Virus record (IMG/VR): IMGVR_UViG_3300046171_000193
Coordinates: 62,001-126,000 of that record
Source: a virus
Length of the DNA: 64,000 nt
Reading direction: 5' to 3' (one strand)
Positions 9,101 through 16,686 of this stretch are shown in pieces; positions within the stretch are counted from its first letter, which is position 1, and every line of letters starts with the position of its first letter. The position numbers were made by a program, and so were the translations under genes. The notes beneath the pieces were generated by a model. The model ran no database searches and was not told the origin of the DNA. It saw only the letters and a list, made by a program, of their open reading frames with translations.

Positions 9101-11449
9101 TCAACAGTTGGCGCAACTAGATCTCAAAGTCTAGGAAGCTCTTCTAATACTAATACTAGCACTAATAATGTAAACAGTGGTGGCAATGTTGTAGGTGGCC
9201 AGGCATTTGGAGCAGGGTGGAGAGGCTCATGGGATCGTACAGATACTGTTACTACAACTACAACTACGTCCACTACGGCAACAGCAAGAGTTGCATCGTT
9301 CTCTACGATTCGAAGCGTTGTAGGTAATAGAGTCATAGACGTAGCGATGATTCCATTCATGAGATCGCGACGTGTAAGTTTTAAATGTCAAGGTATGAAA
9401 CCAAATACTAGAGTATTTCCATTCTTTGACGGTACTGCTGTAGATAACTGGGTTAAGTCAGACACATTTACTAGAATTGCTACAACTGATAACGAAGCTG
9501 GAAACAGGTATGACAGAAATAGCGGACATCCGGATGGAGCAACTTCTCTCTTTACAAATGCCGAAGGCGTTGTAGAAGGCGAATTCTTTATTCCGAGCGG
9601 AAGTACATTAAGATTTAGAACTGGTACAAGAGAATTAAAACTTTTAGATATTAGTAGCGATAATGAAGATGCTGCAACTTCTATTGGTGTAGCATCGTTT
9701 ACTTCAAGCGGTGCACTCGAAACCAGACAAAGAACTATTCAATCTACTCGAGTTAGAAATATTGTAACTGGTACAACTTCTTCGTCTTCTGCTTCATCTA
9801 GAACGTCTAGAGGTACAGCTAACATTAATACTTGGAACGTAGTAACCGGTGAAAGACGTGTTAACAATGTTGTTACCACTCCTCCACGTACGGTACGACA
9901 GAGAGATCCATTAGCTCAATCGTTCTTTATTCCAGATCAAGATGGTGTTTTCTTAAGTAAGGTTGATATATTCTTTCAAACAAAAGATGACACTATTCCA
10001 GTATCATTAGAATTAAGGCCAATGGTAAATGGTAGTCCTTCTGCAACTGAAACTATACCAGGTTCTCGTGTGTTTAAATCGCCATCAGGTGTAAATACTT
10101 CGGTTAATGCGACAGCTGCAACAACATTTGAATTTGAAGAGCCAGTATATCTAATGGCATATGAAGAATATTGTGTGGTTCTTGTTGCTGAGACAGATAA
10201 CTATAATGTTTACATTGCAGAAACTGAACAATTTATTTTAGGTTCTACAGAGAGACGTATTACATCTCAGCCGACATTAGGCTCATTGTTTAAATCACAA
10301 AATACAACAACATGGTCTCCCGATCAAACAAAAGACCTAATGTTTAAATTGTATAGAGCAAACTTTAGTACTGCGACGTCAAATGCTATACTTCGAAACG
10401 CAAGCGTACCTACAAGATTGCTTGATGCAGATCCCATTACTACAACAAATAGCGCTACTCGTATGGTAATGAAACACGCCGATCATGGTTTTGTTGCTGG
10501 CGATAACGTTTTCATTGGAGGATTTGATTCATCAACCTCATACGCTGGTGTTAAAGGAACATCTATTATTGGTAACCGTACAATCGATAGCGCCGATAAT
10601 GATACAATTACATTTGATGCAGATTCTGCAGCATCAAGTTCAATTTCAATAGGTGGATTTACGGTTACAAATTCTCAAAACTATGCATTCGAAAGCGTAT
10701 TTCCATACATTGAAACTAATTTACCACAATCAACAACTATAGAAGTTAATGGTAAGTTTCTTTCTGGTAAATCAAATGCTGGTTCTGAAACTCCATATAG
10801 TCAGGATGGAACATTTGAATCTCTAGTGTTAAGAGAAAATAATTTCTTCTTTGCTCCAAGAGTTGTAGCTAATGATGCAATTCAAACATTAAATTTACCG
10901 GCAGGTGAAAGGTCAGCAAGCATTCGAGTTGATATGAGTAGTACTTCTGCTTATGTTTCTCCGGTACTTGATATGCAAAGAGCTTCATTGTGGTTAACAC
11001 ATAATAGAATTGATAACCAAGATTCAAACGGATCTAGTTTAAGTAATATTAATACTCCAATAAATTTTGTCGCAGAAACAGATAAGACTGGTGGTACTCA
11101 TCTATCTAAACATATTACAAGACCTGTAACACTAGCTACAAGTGCAGTTGGATTAAAAATTATTCTTGCTGCCAATAGACCTTCTGTTGCAGACTTTGAG
11201 GTTTATTATAAAGCGATTAGTGACGATGCTACATTTGATGAAACAAATTGGATAGAAGTTCCTAAAGAACGAATCTTACCATCGGATGAAAACCCAGGAA
11301 TATTTAGAGACTATGAATATATAGTTGGTGGACCAGGTGGTTTATCAGTACCTTTTAACAGATTCATACTTAAATTTATAATGAAAAGTTCAAATAATGC
11401 TAGAGTACCACAATTTAAAGATTTACGTGTAATAGCATTGGCTTTATAA
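6197..11449 (+). CDS. Very large virion structural protein (DUF4815-like)
   Basis: A 1750-residue protein and the largest product in the window. The N-terminal ~350 residues carry the marine T4-like DUF4815 signature (NYHRILFNSGRALQARE, followed by an early IERFARNIF). Such proteins are virion components encoded next to baseplate genes. The middle has a low-complexity Ser/Thr/Asn region near residues 975-1045, probably a flexible linker. The C-terminal third is beta-rich. The next gene overlaps its stop by one base (TAATG), indicating translational coupling. A baseplate or tail-fibre attachment role is inferred from position. Confidence 0.75.
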   Translation: MATKFTEKVFADTYKDDYRDSNNYHRILFNSGRALQARELTQSQTIQQKEIERFARNIFKEGASVNPGGPSLNTRYEFIKLDTTTNNLPTDTSTIVGDEFTGQNSAFKAKILEVVAATASDPATIYVAYIDTLSASSFASPNTMDPGEDIVGTNSGVTLTVQTTSTTANPATGFGTRFSVEKGDFFTQGHFVFCEKQSIILSKYGQQPDATVGFLVTQDVVTAADSELLYDNQGATPNTSAPGADRYRITMTLTTQDDIDSDQNFVYYARIRNGVVFDVVTGDDAYARVEDRMAKRTADIQGDFFINPFIVNYEDDSNDANLIATVSEGLAYVSGYRIEKTFPTRLRIPKARDTQTNNNEVVAASYGNYITVTDLKGLPNVNVFQNRNLRSAVTHGGSTIGTCRIRAVEEDGAYYRFYIFDVVMNAGQSFANVKSIGGSSFDYANLVLDNGSAILRDVGNNNLFFNLPFERPKTLSDISLEVYRAFNASLDPSGAATLTLTATGETFGSVNDWIVSVDSSGSVISPTITGAGTQAATISGGPTSSNIEIIAKVNKAAGSVRTKTLVETTVVRAIESDGTGTAFISLQKPDLFKLDRLRDSDSDGADLINNFIVDNGQRDNWYSPARLILKGDKPAPGGQVFARFRYFTHGASGEFFAVNSYTGQVDYKDIPAHTLNDGSKVFLHDVLDFRPRKTDGDSDFTGGTARINELPTNTDLITTDVEYYLPRYDKIVLDKDGNIKVLLGTSALEPQFPVKPDGDLLLTDVKLQSFTKSDSDANLAPYETKLFTMDDIGSISQKVDNLFELTALSLIETGLSNFSVFDSTGVDRTKAGFLVDGFKDQLGSSVFNNEYRAAIDPQAQLLRPSFSEEAIRLIYDSDLSTNTILKGDNIYKKFTHVEYIDQPQVSGVMNINPFSVITNMGAMELSPASDEWRETRQAADVIVGGGTQNQFSGNQSQLFNNSQWNWAGSTVGATRSQSLGSSSNTNTSTNNVNSGGNVVGGQAFGAGWRGSWDRTDTVTTTTTTSTTATARVASFSTIRSVVGNRVIDVAMIPFMRSRRVSFKCQGMKPNTRVFPFFDGTAVDNWVKSDTFTRIATTDNEAGNRYDRNSGHPDGATSLFTNAEGVVEGEFFIPSGSTLRFRTGTRELKLLDISSDNEDAATSIGVASFTSSGALETRQRTIQSTRVRNIVTGTTSSSSASSRTSRGTANINTWNVVTGERRVNNVVTTPPRTVRQRDPLAQSFFIPDQDGVFLSKVDIFFQTKDDTIPVSLELRPMVNGSPSATETIPGSRVFKSPSGVNTSVNATAATTFEFEEPVYLMAYEEYCVVLVAETDNYNVYIAETEQFILGSTERRITSQPTLGSLFKSQNTTTWSPDQTKDLMFKLYRANFSTATSNAILRNASVPTRLLDADPITTTNSATRMVMKHADHGFVAGDNVFIGGFDSSTSYAGVKGTSIIGNRTIDSADNDTITFDADSAASSSISIGGFTVTNSQNYAFESVFPYIETNLPQSTTIEVNGKFLSGKSNAGSETPYSQDGTFESLVLRENNFFFAPRVVANDAIQTLNLPAGERSASIRVDMSSTSAYVSPVLDMQRASLWLTHNRIDNQDSNGSSLSNINTPINFVAETDKTGGTHLSKHITRPVTLATSAVGLKIILAANRPSVADFEVYYKAISDDATFDETNWIEVPKERILPSDENPGIFRDYEYIVGGPGGLSVPFNRFILKFIMKSSNNARVPQFKDLRVIALAL

Positions 11450-11682
11450 TGGAAAGAAATTTTAAGAAGGTAGAGGGATCTCAAAATTTATTCAGAGATC
11501 CTAATACAAATGCGATACTAAATACTGATATTGCTGGAATACAAAAGGCAAGAGAATTAAAGGCTGAAAGAAAAAAACGAGCTTTAGAATTTGAAAGAGT
11601 AAAAGACGACGTACAAGAAATGAAGGAAGATATGTCTGACATAAAATCCTTATTAAAACAATTGGTGGAAAAAAATGGCTAG
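11449..11682 (+). CDS. Small coiled-coil protein, virion operon
   Basis: A 77-residue, highly charged protein. After a short NLFRDPNTNAIL segment, residues ~30-75 form a continuous amphipathic helix with heptad-like leucine and isoleucine spacing ending in SLLKQLVEKNG, typical of a short coiled coil. It overlaps the gene before by one base and the gene after by eight bases, so it is translated from the structural operon. Similar small proteins sit here in T4-like cyanophages. Function unknown; an assembly or oligomerisation role is inferred. Confidence 0.65.
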   Translation: MERNFKKVEGSQNLFRDPNTNAILNTDIAGIQKARELKAERKKRALEFERVKDDVQEMKEDMSDIKSLLKQLVEKNG

Positions 11683-12061
11683 AACCTTTGTAGATCTAAA
11701 TGATTTAGTTAATACATGGCGGGAAAAAACAAACGAGATCAGTTACAAAGTAGGTGACTTAGCTAACCTTGCCACCGGTGGGGACTCAGATCTTGTACAA
11801 GCGATTAACGAATTACATACTGAAGTTAGTAGTAATACTACTACATTAGGTAGTTTAAATCTATTAGATTCGGCCGGAGTTATAGCGCTTATTGGTGGTC
11901 AATTTCCAGTAGACACATCAGATCTTGCGGACTCTTCTATTACAGGAAGTCAAATAGCTAACGATGCTATTGGTCAAGAGCAATTATTATCAGTTGAAAG
12001 CCTTTCAATTTACGATTCAGCAGGAACTCTCTTGAAGCAGTTGTATGGCGCAGGAGCTTAA
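11675..12061 (+). CDS. Short fibre-like structural protein
   Basis: A 128-residue protein with the opening MARTFVDLNDLVNTWREK, also used by other marine T4-like tail proteins. An Asp/Ser-rich middle (DTSDLADSSITGSQI) resembles the connector repeats of phage fibre shafts. It overlaps the preceding small gene by eight bases and is followed two bases later by another structural gene. Probably a short tail fibre or baseplate spike accessory; the assignment rests on context. Confidence 0.6.
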   Translation: MARTFVDLNDLVNTWREKTNEISYKVGDLANLATGGDSDLVQAINELHTEVSSNTTTLGSLNLLDSAGVIALIGGQFPVDTSDLADSSITGSQIANDAIGQEQLLSVESLSIYDSAGTLLKQLYGAGA

Positions 12062-12063
12062 GT

Positions 12064-13083
12064 ATGGCTGTTATAAGGCCCCTAAAAATTAACGAACCTG
12101 GTGGGGATCTGCAGGAAATGACTTCTGCAGAAGTTCAGTTACTTATTAACGAAGTGATAAGATTATATGCTAATAATCCAGGAATAGAATTATCCGTAAC
12201 ATCTGGATTAGATGATGGCACAGGCTGGCAATATAAACTTTCTTCTCTAGTTGATAATCGATTGCAAGCAAGTCCAGCTGCTAGCTCCGGTGCACCATGG
12301 CCAACGCCTGATGCTGTTTCATATAAGTCGGTTGCATATACCGAAACGTTATTAGATATGATATGGCGTTATCCCTTTCCATATAAAGATAGAGCCGGCA
12401 GTGAATATGTAAATCATTCATATCCTATTTTTTATAACGATCCAAGCGGATATATTAAAGCTGCAGGCTGGCAAGATATGGTTGATACATTTATTGAACC
12501 AGCATTACAATCATTAGCTGGCAATACATTAACACCAGAAGCAGCTGGTGGAACGTATTTTATTTCTACAAATACTTCTGAAACAGATGCGACTTTAGTT
12601 GGCACCGGTCTTATTGCAAAAGATACAGTTGCAGATGTTAATGCGTTTCAAACTGGTAGTTTGCCAGAAGATGTAGATCAACCCTTAAACTCGTTTACCG
12701 TAGATTATTATCTACACAAAATTAATGCTCCAGCTGAATTCTCATTTACTCTTCCTGCAGTAATGATGGCTGATGAAAGTTTTAAAGCTATTCCTAAATC
12801 TGTTCTTAGACCAATGTTATTACATTTAGTTCAATATTGGGCCGTGCAAGGCGCATCGCAAGGTATTGCATTACGTTATCAATATGGATCGTCTGCATTT
12901 TTAACCGGACAAGGAATGGTTGCAAGAGGAACCGGTATAGGTGATACATATACAAGTGCATCTATTCTTAGAAGAGAACAAGATTTTCCGGATCCTAACG
13001 GTACTGTATATTATGCACAACATGTACCTGATGGTAGTCCATCATTACAGACAACTACATATTTAGGAGTTGGATTAATTTAG
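12064..13083 (+). CDS. Virion structural protein, T4-like marine family
   Basis: A 339-residue protein in the tail operon. It opens with MAVIRPLKINEPGGDLQEM and has an aromatic-rich central region (YPIFYNDPSGYIKAAGW). No catalytic motif or membrane segment is visible. Spacing of two bases to the previous gene argues for coupled late expression. Related proteins are annotated only as structural in marine T4-like phages. I cannot assign it to a numbered T4 protein. Confidence 0.6.
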   Translation: MAVIRPLKINEPGGDLQEMTSAEVQLLINEVIRLYANNPGIELSVTSGLDDGTGWQYKLSSLVDNRLQASPAASSGAPWPTPDAVSYKSVAYTETLLDMIWRYPFPYKDRAGSEYVNHSYPIFYNDPSGYIKAAGWQDMVDTFIEPALQSLAGNTLTPEAAGGTYFISTNTSETDATLVGTGLIAKDTVADVNAFQTGSLPEDVDQPLNSFTVDYYLHKINAPAEFSFTLPAVMMADESFKAIPKSVLRPMLLHLVQYWAVQGASQGIALRYQYGSSAFLTGQGMVARGTGIGDTYTSASILRREQDFPDPNGTVYYAQHVPDGSPSLQTTTYLGVGLI

Positions 13084-13096
13084 TGAAAGGTTTATT

Positions 13097-14173
13097 ATGG
13101 CACTATTTTCAAACAAAATAGAAACTGCAAAATTTGTAGATAGAAAAGAAAAAACGATTGAGGTGTTGTATAAACAAACTCCTGAATCAGAAACACTTTC
13201 CACGTATATTTTAGAATTAGACTATAGTAATCAAGATTTTTTAGATCTCTTGGATGAACTTACTATCGAAGAGATTCAAGACAATACAAAAAATTACTAT
13301 GATAATATGCGTAATGCTATGAACTTAAGTGTAGAAGAAAAGGCAAAAGTTTATTTTGCTGAATGGGTAAAAGTTGCACAAAAGGAATTAGATAAACAAG
13401 ATCAAGAACGATACGCTATATTTGAAAAATATAAAGAAGAGCAGCTTGCTATTTTACAAGGAGAAGTAGATGAACAAGTAGAGCGTAGAGTTCAAGAAGG
13501 ATATGACGGTGTTCAAGCTGTTATCGATCAACAATACGAAAAAGTTGAGGTATATAAAGAAGAACAAGTGCGCATATGGCAATCTGAAATTGATGTACAA
13601 GTTGAAGAACGTTATAAAGAAGTTGAAACATATAAAGAAGAACAATTAAAAATATTACAGGCTGAAGTTGACGAACAAGTAGAACGACGTGTTTCTGAAG
13701 GATTTGCTGATGTTGATGCATATAGAGAAAAACAATTATCAGTTTTACAAGCGGAACTCGATCAACAAGTAGAGCAAAGATACAAAGACGCTGACAAATA
13801 TAAAGAAGAACAATTAGAGACTTTACAAGTTGAAGTAGATGCACAAATTGAAAATCGATACAAACAAGCTGATCAATATTTAGAAGAACAAAAAGATTAT
13901 CAACAAACTCAAATGGAAGAAATAAAAGACGATCTTTTAAGTAAATATAGACTTGCTCCTAAAAACCTTAAAATTACTCCGGATAAAGTTGCAGACTATA
14001 TGGTAAATAATTTTAAAGATGAAGATCTAGTGTTTAAAACTAAGTTAGCTATATTTAATCTTCCAGAAGTGAAAAATAATAAAGATAGAGAAGTAAAAAT
14101 GAAAGTACGGAAAGCAAAAACTATTCCGGAATTATTTAAAGTATATGATGATATACAATGTAATCACAGTTAA
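13097..14173 (+). CDS. Long periodic coiled-coil protein
   Basis: A 358-residue protein. Residues ~110-275 are tandem repeats of about 26 residues, each beginning YKEEQ(L/V) and containing an (E/D)VDxQVExR core; at least five copies are seen, one expanded to ~30. The array is almost all charged and Gln residues with regularly spaced Leu/Val, so it should be a long rigid helix. N- and C-terminal regions are non-repetitive (C-terminal VKMKVRKAKTIPELF). The glycosyltransferase-like gene starts inside its last 29 bases. A rod-like virion or scaffold role is an inference. Confidence 0.7.
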   Translation: MALFSNKIETAKFVDRKEKTIEVLYKQTPESETLSTYILELDYSNQDFLDLLDELTIEEIQDNTKNYYDNMRNAMNLSVEEKAKVYFAEWVKVAQKELDKQDQERYAIFEKYKEEQLAILQGEVDEQVERRVQEGYDGVQAVIDQQYEKVEVYKEEQVRIWQSEIDVQVEERYKEVETYKEEQLKILQAEVDEQVERRVSEGFADVDAYREKQLSVLQAELDQQVEQRYKDADKYKEEQLETLQVEVDAQIENRYKQADQYLEEQKDYQQTQMEEIKDDLLSKYRLAPKNLKITPDKVADYMVNNFKDEDLVFKTKLAIFNLPEVKNNKDREVKMKVRKAKTIPELFKVYDDIQCNHS

Positions 14174-14852
14174 GTTCGGTAACAAATACGATTCTGAATT
14201 TGTTAATAGACTTTTTAGAGAAATTTGTTATTTTAGCAGAGGCTATTATGTAAACGGCTGGTTTAAGTTTTATTGCTATACAGATAATCCAGAAGGATTA
14301 ATGCATGGTATTAATGTTATCCCTGCTAAAACAGATCCAACACTAAAAGGCGTATGGAATAAGTTACGTCTCTTTGATCCTTCTATGCCATATGTAAGAG
14401 AAGGCCATTACAATATTTACTTAGATTTAGATACGTTTGTACAAGATTGTATCTTTACACGTTTCAGTCACTTTGGTGAAAAGGACTGGAATACACTTCA
14501 CGTGTGTGGCGCGCCATGGAAAAATGATAAGAAAAGATACGGCAGATTATCGAACTATGATGTGACTATACATAGTTCAGTAATGGCATGGAAAGCACTT
14601 AGTCATTTTGAAGTATGGAATCATTTTAGTAATCACGGTTTACGAGATTATTATATGAGAAAGTATTCAGGAGGTATGGATAGATTCTTAGCACACGAAG
14701 ATGTAAACATGAAAACATTCAAGCGTGACTTTGTAAGATCTATGAAATACGATAAAAATATAAAAGATGCAGCTATTGTATCATTTGAGGAACTAGATGT
14801 ACAATTCGGAGATCTTATACCGAACTATAAAACTAAGCGAGAAAGTGTATAA
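14145..14852 (+). CDS. Putative glycosyltransferase (DxD-containing)
   Basis: A 235-residue protein beginning MMIYNVITVKFG. A YLDLDTF motif around residue 97 has the DxD pattern used by GT-A transferases to bind the nucleotide-sugar metal ion. The surrounding pattern (KLRLFDPSMPY before, HVCGAPW after) fits small GT-A enzymes encoded in marine phages. It overlaps the coiled-coil gene by 29 bases. Donor and acceptor are unknown; modification of fibre proteins or host glycans is inferred from its place among tail genes. Confidence 0.6.
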   Translation: MMIYNVITVKFGNKYDSEFVNRLFREICYFSRGYYVNGWFKFYCYTDNPEGLMHGINVIPAKTDPTLKGVWNKLRLFDPSMPYVREGHYNIYLDLDTFVQDCIFTRFSHFGEKDWNTLHVCGAPWKNDKKRYGRLSNYDVTIHSSVMAWKALSHFEVWNHFSNHGLRDYYMRKYSGGMDRFLAHEDVNMKTFKRDFVRSMKYDKNIKDAAIVSFEELDVQFGDLIPNYKTKRESV

Positions 14853-14859
14853 TGAATCT

Positions 14860-15420
14860 ATGTATGGAATAGATGATCTTTATCGTATAAAAGATTTATC
14901 TCATTCTATGGATCATAAACACTGGGTCGGAAAAGAACATCTTGCAAAAAAGTTTTTTGAATTATATAATCACGACGCCGGGAAATTATTAGTACTCGGT
15001 GGATGGTATGGCATGATGGCTTATCAATTACGTGAGCAATGGCCTGATTCACATATGAATATAGAATCTACCGATATGGATCCTATGTGTGAAGAATTCG
15101 GATATGAATTATTTGGTGATAAAGATATTGCATTCTCCACCCTCAACATAAGTGACTCTTTTATTATAACACAATATACAGGGATTGTAAACACCTCTTG
15201 TGAGCATATGGAGCAAAAAGATTTAATTAATATAGTTAAATCAAAAGACCCAGATTGTTGGGTTGCATTTCAATCGAACAATTATACAGATTTAGATTCT
15301 CATATTAACTGTTATCCTTCGGCCGAGATATTTGCAGAGAGTTTAGAATTAGATTGGTATGCTGACATAGATACCCTAGATCTAGGTGATTTTCAAAGGT
15401 TTACAGTCATTGGAAAATAA
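14860..15420 (+). CDS. Putative class I SAM-dependent methyltransferase
   Basis: About 186 residues if the ATG at 14860 is used (MYGIDDLYRIKDL). The same frame is open from ATG 14797, which has a GAGGA site but lies inside the upstream gene and would add 21 residues. KLLVLGGWYGMMAY resembles the SAM-binding glycine loop and MNIESTDMDP matches the acidic end of strand 2. The third motif is weak. It lies between two glycosyltransferase-like genes, so it probably acts on the same glycan. Enzyme class is an inference from these motifs. Confidence 0.55.
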   Translation: MYGIDDLYRIKDLSHSMDHKHWVGKEHLAKKFFELYNHDAGKLLVLGGWYGMMAYQLREQWPDSHMNIESTDMDPMCEEFGYELFGDKDIAFSTLNISDSFIITQYTGIVNTSCEHMEQKDLINIVKSKDPDCWVAFQSNNYTDLDSHINCYPSAEIFAESLELDWYADIDTLDLGDFQRFTVIGK

Positions 15421-16303
15421 AGTTGTATTTAGCGTATTCATTGATATTCCTGAAGATCGTTTAGATAATCCTGGATGGTATGATCAAGGTAAACAAGTCA
15501 TAACCGATAAAAGCAAAGTCACTAAACTTGCTTTACTGAATAATGCAGAGCTTGTCACACAAAGGCAAAAGCAATACGCTAATGATATTGGTGCAGACTA
15601 TATACTATTTAAATACGATAGTACATATAAAAAATTCTTTGATGATATAAAAAATAGGTTTACAGAGATCTCGGAATATGATATAGTTAACTTTTACAAA
15701 CACCGGGTGATGAGGGATTTAGCAGATGAATACGATTATGTATGTTATCTCGATTTTGATGTTATACCAAATACTACTGACTGTGTATTTCAAGTACATA
15801 ATGTAGATAAAGCTTTAGCAGTCGCTGAATCTAATAGATTGGCGATTCGTGGTAAGGTTATAAAATCAAAATATTACAATTTTTGTATTCGTAATCCTGC
15901 TACTAAATATTGGAATACTCATGCGCTTCTTACGGAAGAAGGATACGATCCAGAAAATGATGTATTTAATACTGGAATTATGGCAGCATCATCTAAGATA
16001 ATAAAGCAATTAGATTATTTTAAAGACTTTGAATATGTTATTAAACTTATGTCTGATGTAAAGCATGATGAGTTTTCGCTTTATCCAGAGAATATACAAA
16101 GAGTATTTAATTATGATAATGAGACTGTATTTTCTTTTTTAATTCAAACTAGAAATATACAAATAAATTATATGAAAAAAGAATGGCATTGGCTAGTAGA
16201 TGAGCTTATGTCAGAACCAAAGCACGTAGATCCTAAAGCAAAATTATATCATTTTATAAACAAGAAAATGGAGTGGATTAAAGATATAAATAAGAACAAA
16301 TAA
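15410..16303 (+). CDS. Putative glycosyltransferase (DxD-containing)
   Basis: Roughly 300 residues. A TTG at 15410, ten bases after AAAGG, would give LENKVVFSVFIDIPEDRL; a GTG at 15386 would add eight residues. YVCYLDFDVIPNTTD contains a DxD-type motif, and GIMAASSKI resembles the acceptor side of GT-A folds. The frame overlaps the methyltransferase gene by about 11 bases. A late promoter for the next gene lies inside its 3' end. The sugar substrate is not evident. With its two upstream neighbours it forms a small glycan-modification cassette in the tail region. Confidence 0.58.
   Translation: MENKVVFSVFIDIPEDRLDNPGWYDQGKQVITDKSKVTKLALLNNAELVTQRQKQYANDIGADYILFKYDSTYKKFFDDIKNRFTEISEYDIVNFYKHRVMRDLADEYDYVCYLDFDVIPNTTDCVFQVHNVDKALAVAESNRLAIRGKVIKSKYYNFCIRNPATKYWNTHALLTEEGYDPENDVFNTGIMAASSKIIKQLDYFKDFEYVIKLMSDVKHDEFSLYPENIQRVFNYDNETVFSFLIQTRNIQINYMKKEWHWLVDELMSEPKHVDPKAKLYHFINKKMEWIKDINKNK
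16285..16292 (+). promoter_or_regulatory. T4-type late promoter inside the glycosyltransferase gene
   Basis: Exact TATAAATA within coding sequence, 28 bases before the ATG at 16320. The spacing equals that of the intergenic late promoters, so it probably drives the fibre operon beginning at 16320. Confidence 0.7.
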
Positions 16304-16319
16304 CCTTAGAGTGTTGCAC

Positions 16320-16670
16320 ATGGCCCAGTACGAAGAATTATCAATAGATAAAGGTACCGATATTACTCTCCAATTAGAATTGGAAGATACTAGTGGTAAT
16401 CCGAAAAATCTTACAAATTACACAGTTGCAGGTAAAGTTAAGAAAACTTACAACACATCAGATAGTGATGCGACTGCATTTACGGCCGAGGTAAAAGCTC
16501 CAGCTACAGGCGGAGTTGTAAACCTTTCATTAACAAATACTCAAACAGGCGCATTTAAAGCCGGGCGATACGTATATGATGTAGAAATTTCTTTCGTAGA
16601 TAGCGATGCACAAACAGTGATAGAAAGAGTTCTTGAAGGCACAATCACAGTCACACCATCCGTGACATAG
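16320..16670 (+). CDS. Small beta-rich virion protein
   Basis: About 116 residues starting MAQYEELSIDKGTDIT; a GTG nine bases upstream is in frame but less likely. The sequence alternates Thr/Val/Leu strands (ITLQLELEDTSG, YVYDVEISFVDSD) with no catalytic motif, like an immunoglobulin-type or baseplate-upper-protein-like domain. The long repeat fibre follows 16 bases later, so it may be a fibre adaptor or collar. The fold assignment is tentative. Confidence 0.6.
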   Translation: MAQYEELSIDKGTDITLQLELEDTSGNPKNLTNYTVAGKVKKTYNTSDSDATAFTAEVKAPATGGVVNLSLTNTQTGAFKAGRYVYDVEISFVDSDAQTVIERVLEGTITVTPSVT

Positions 16671-16686
16671 CTTTAAGGAATTCCAT

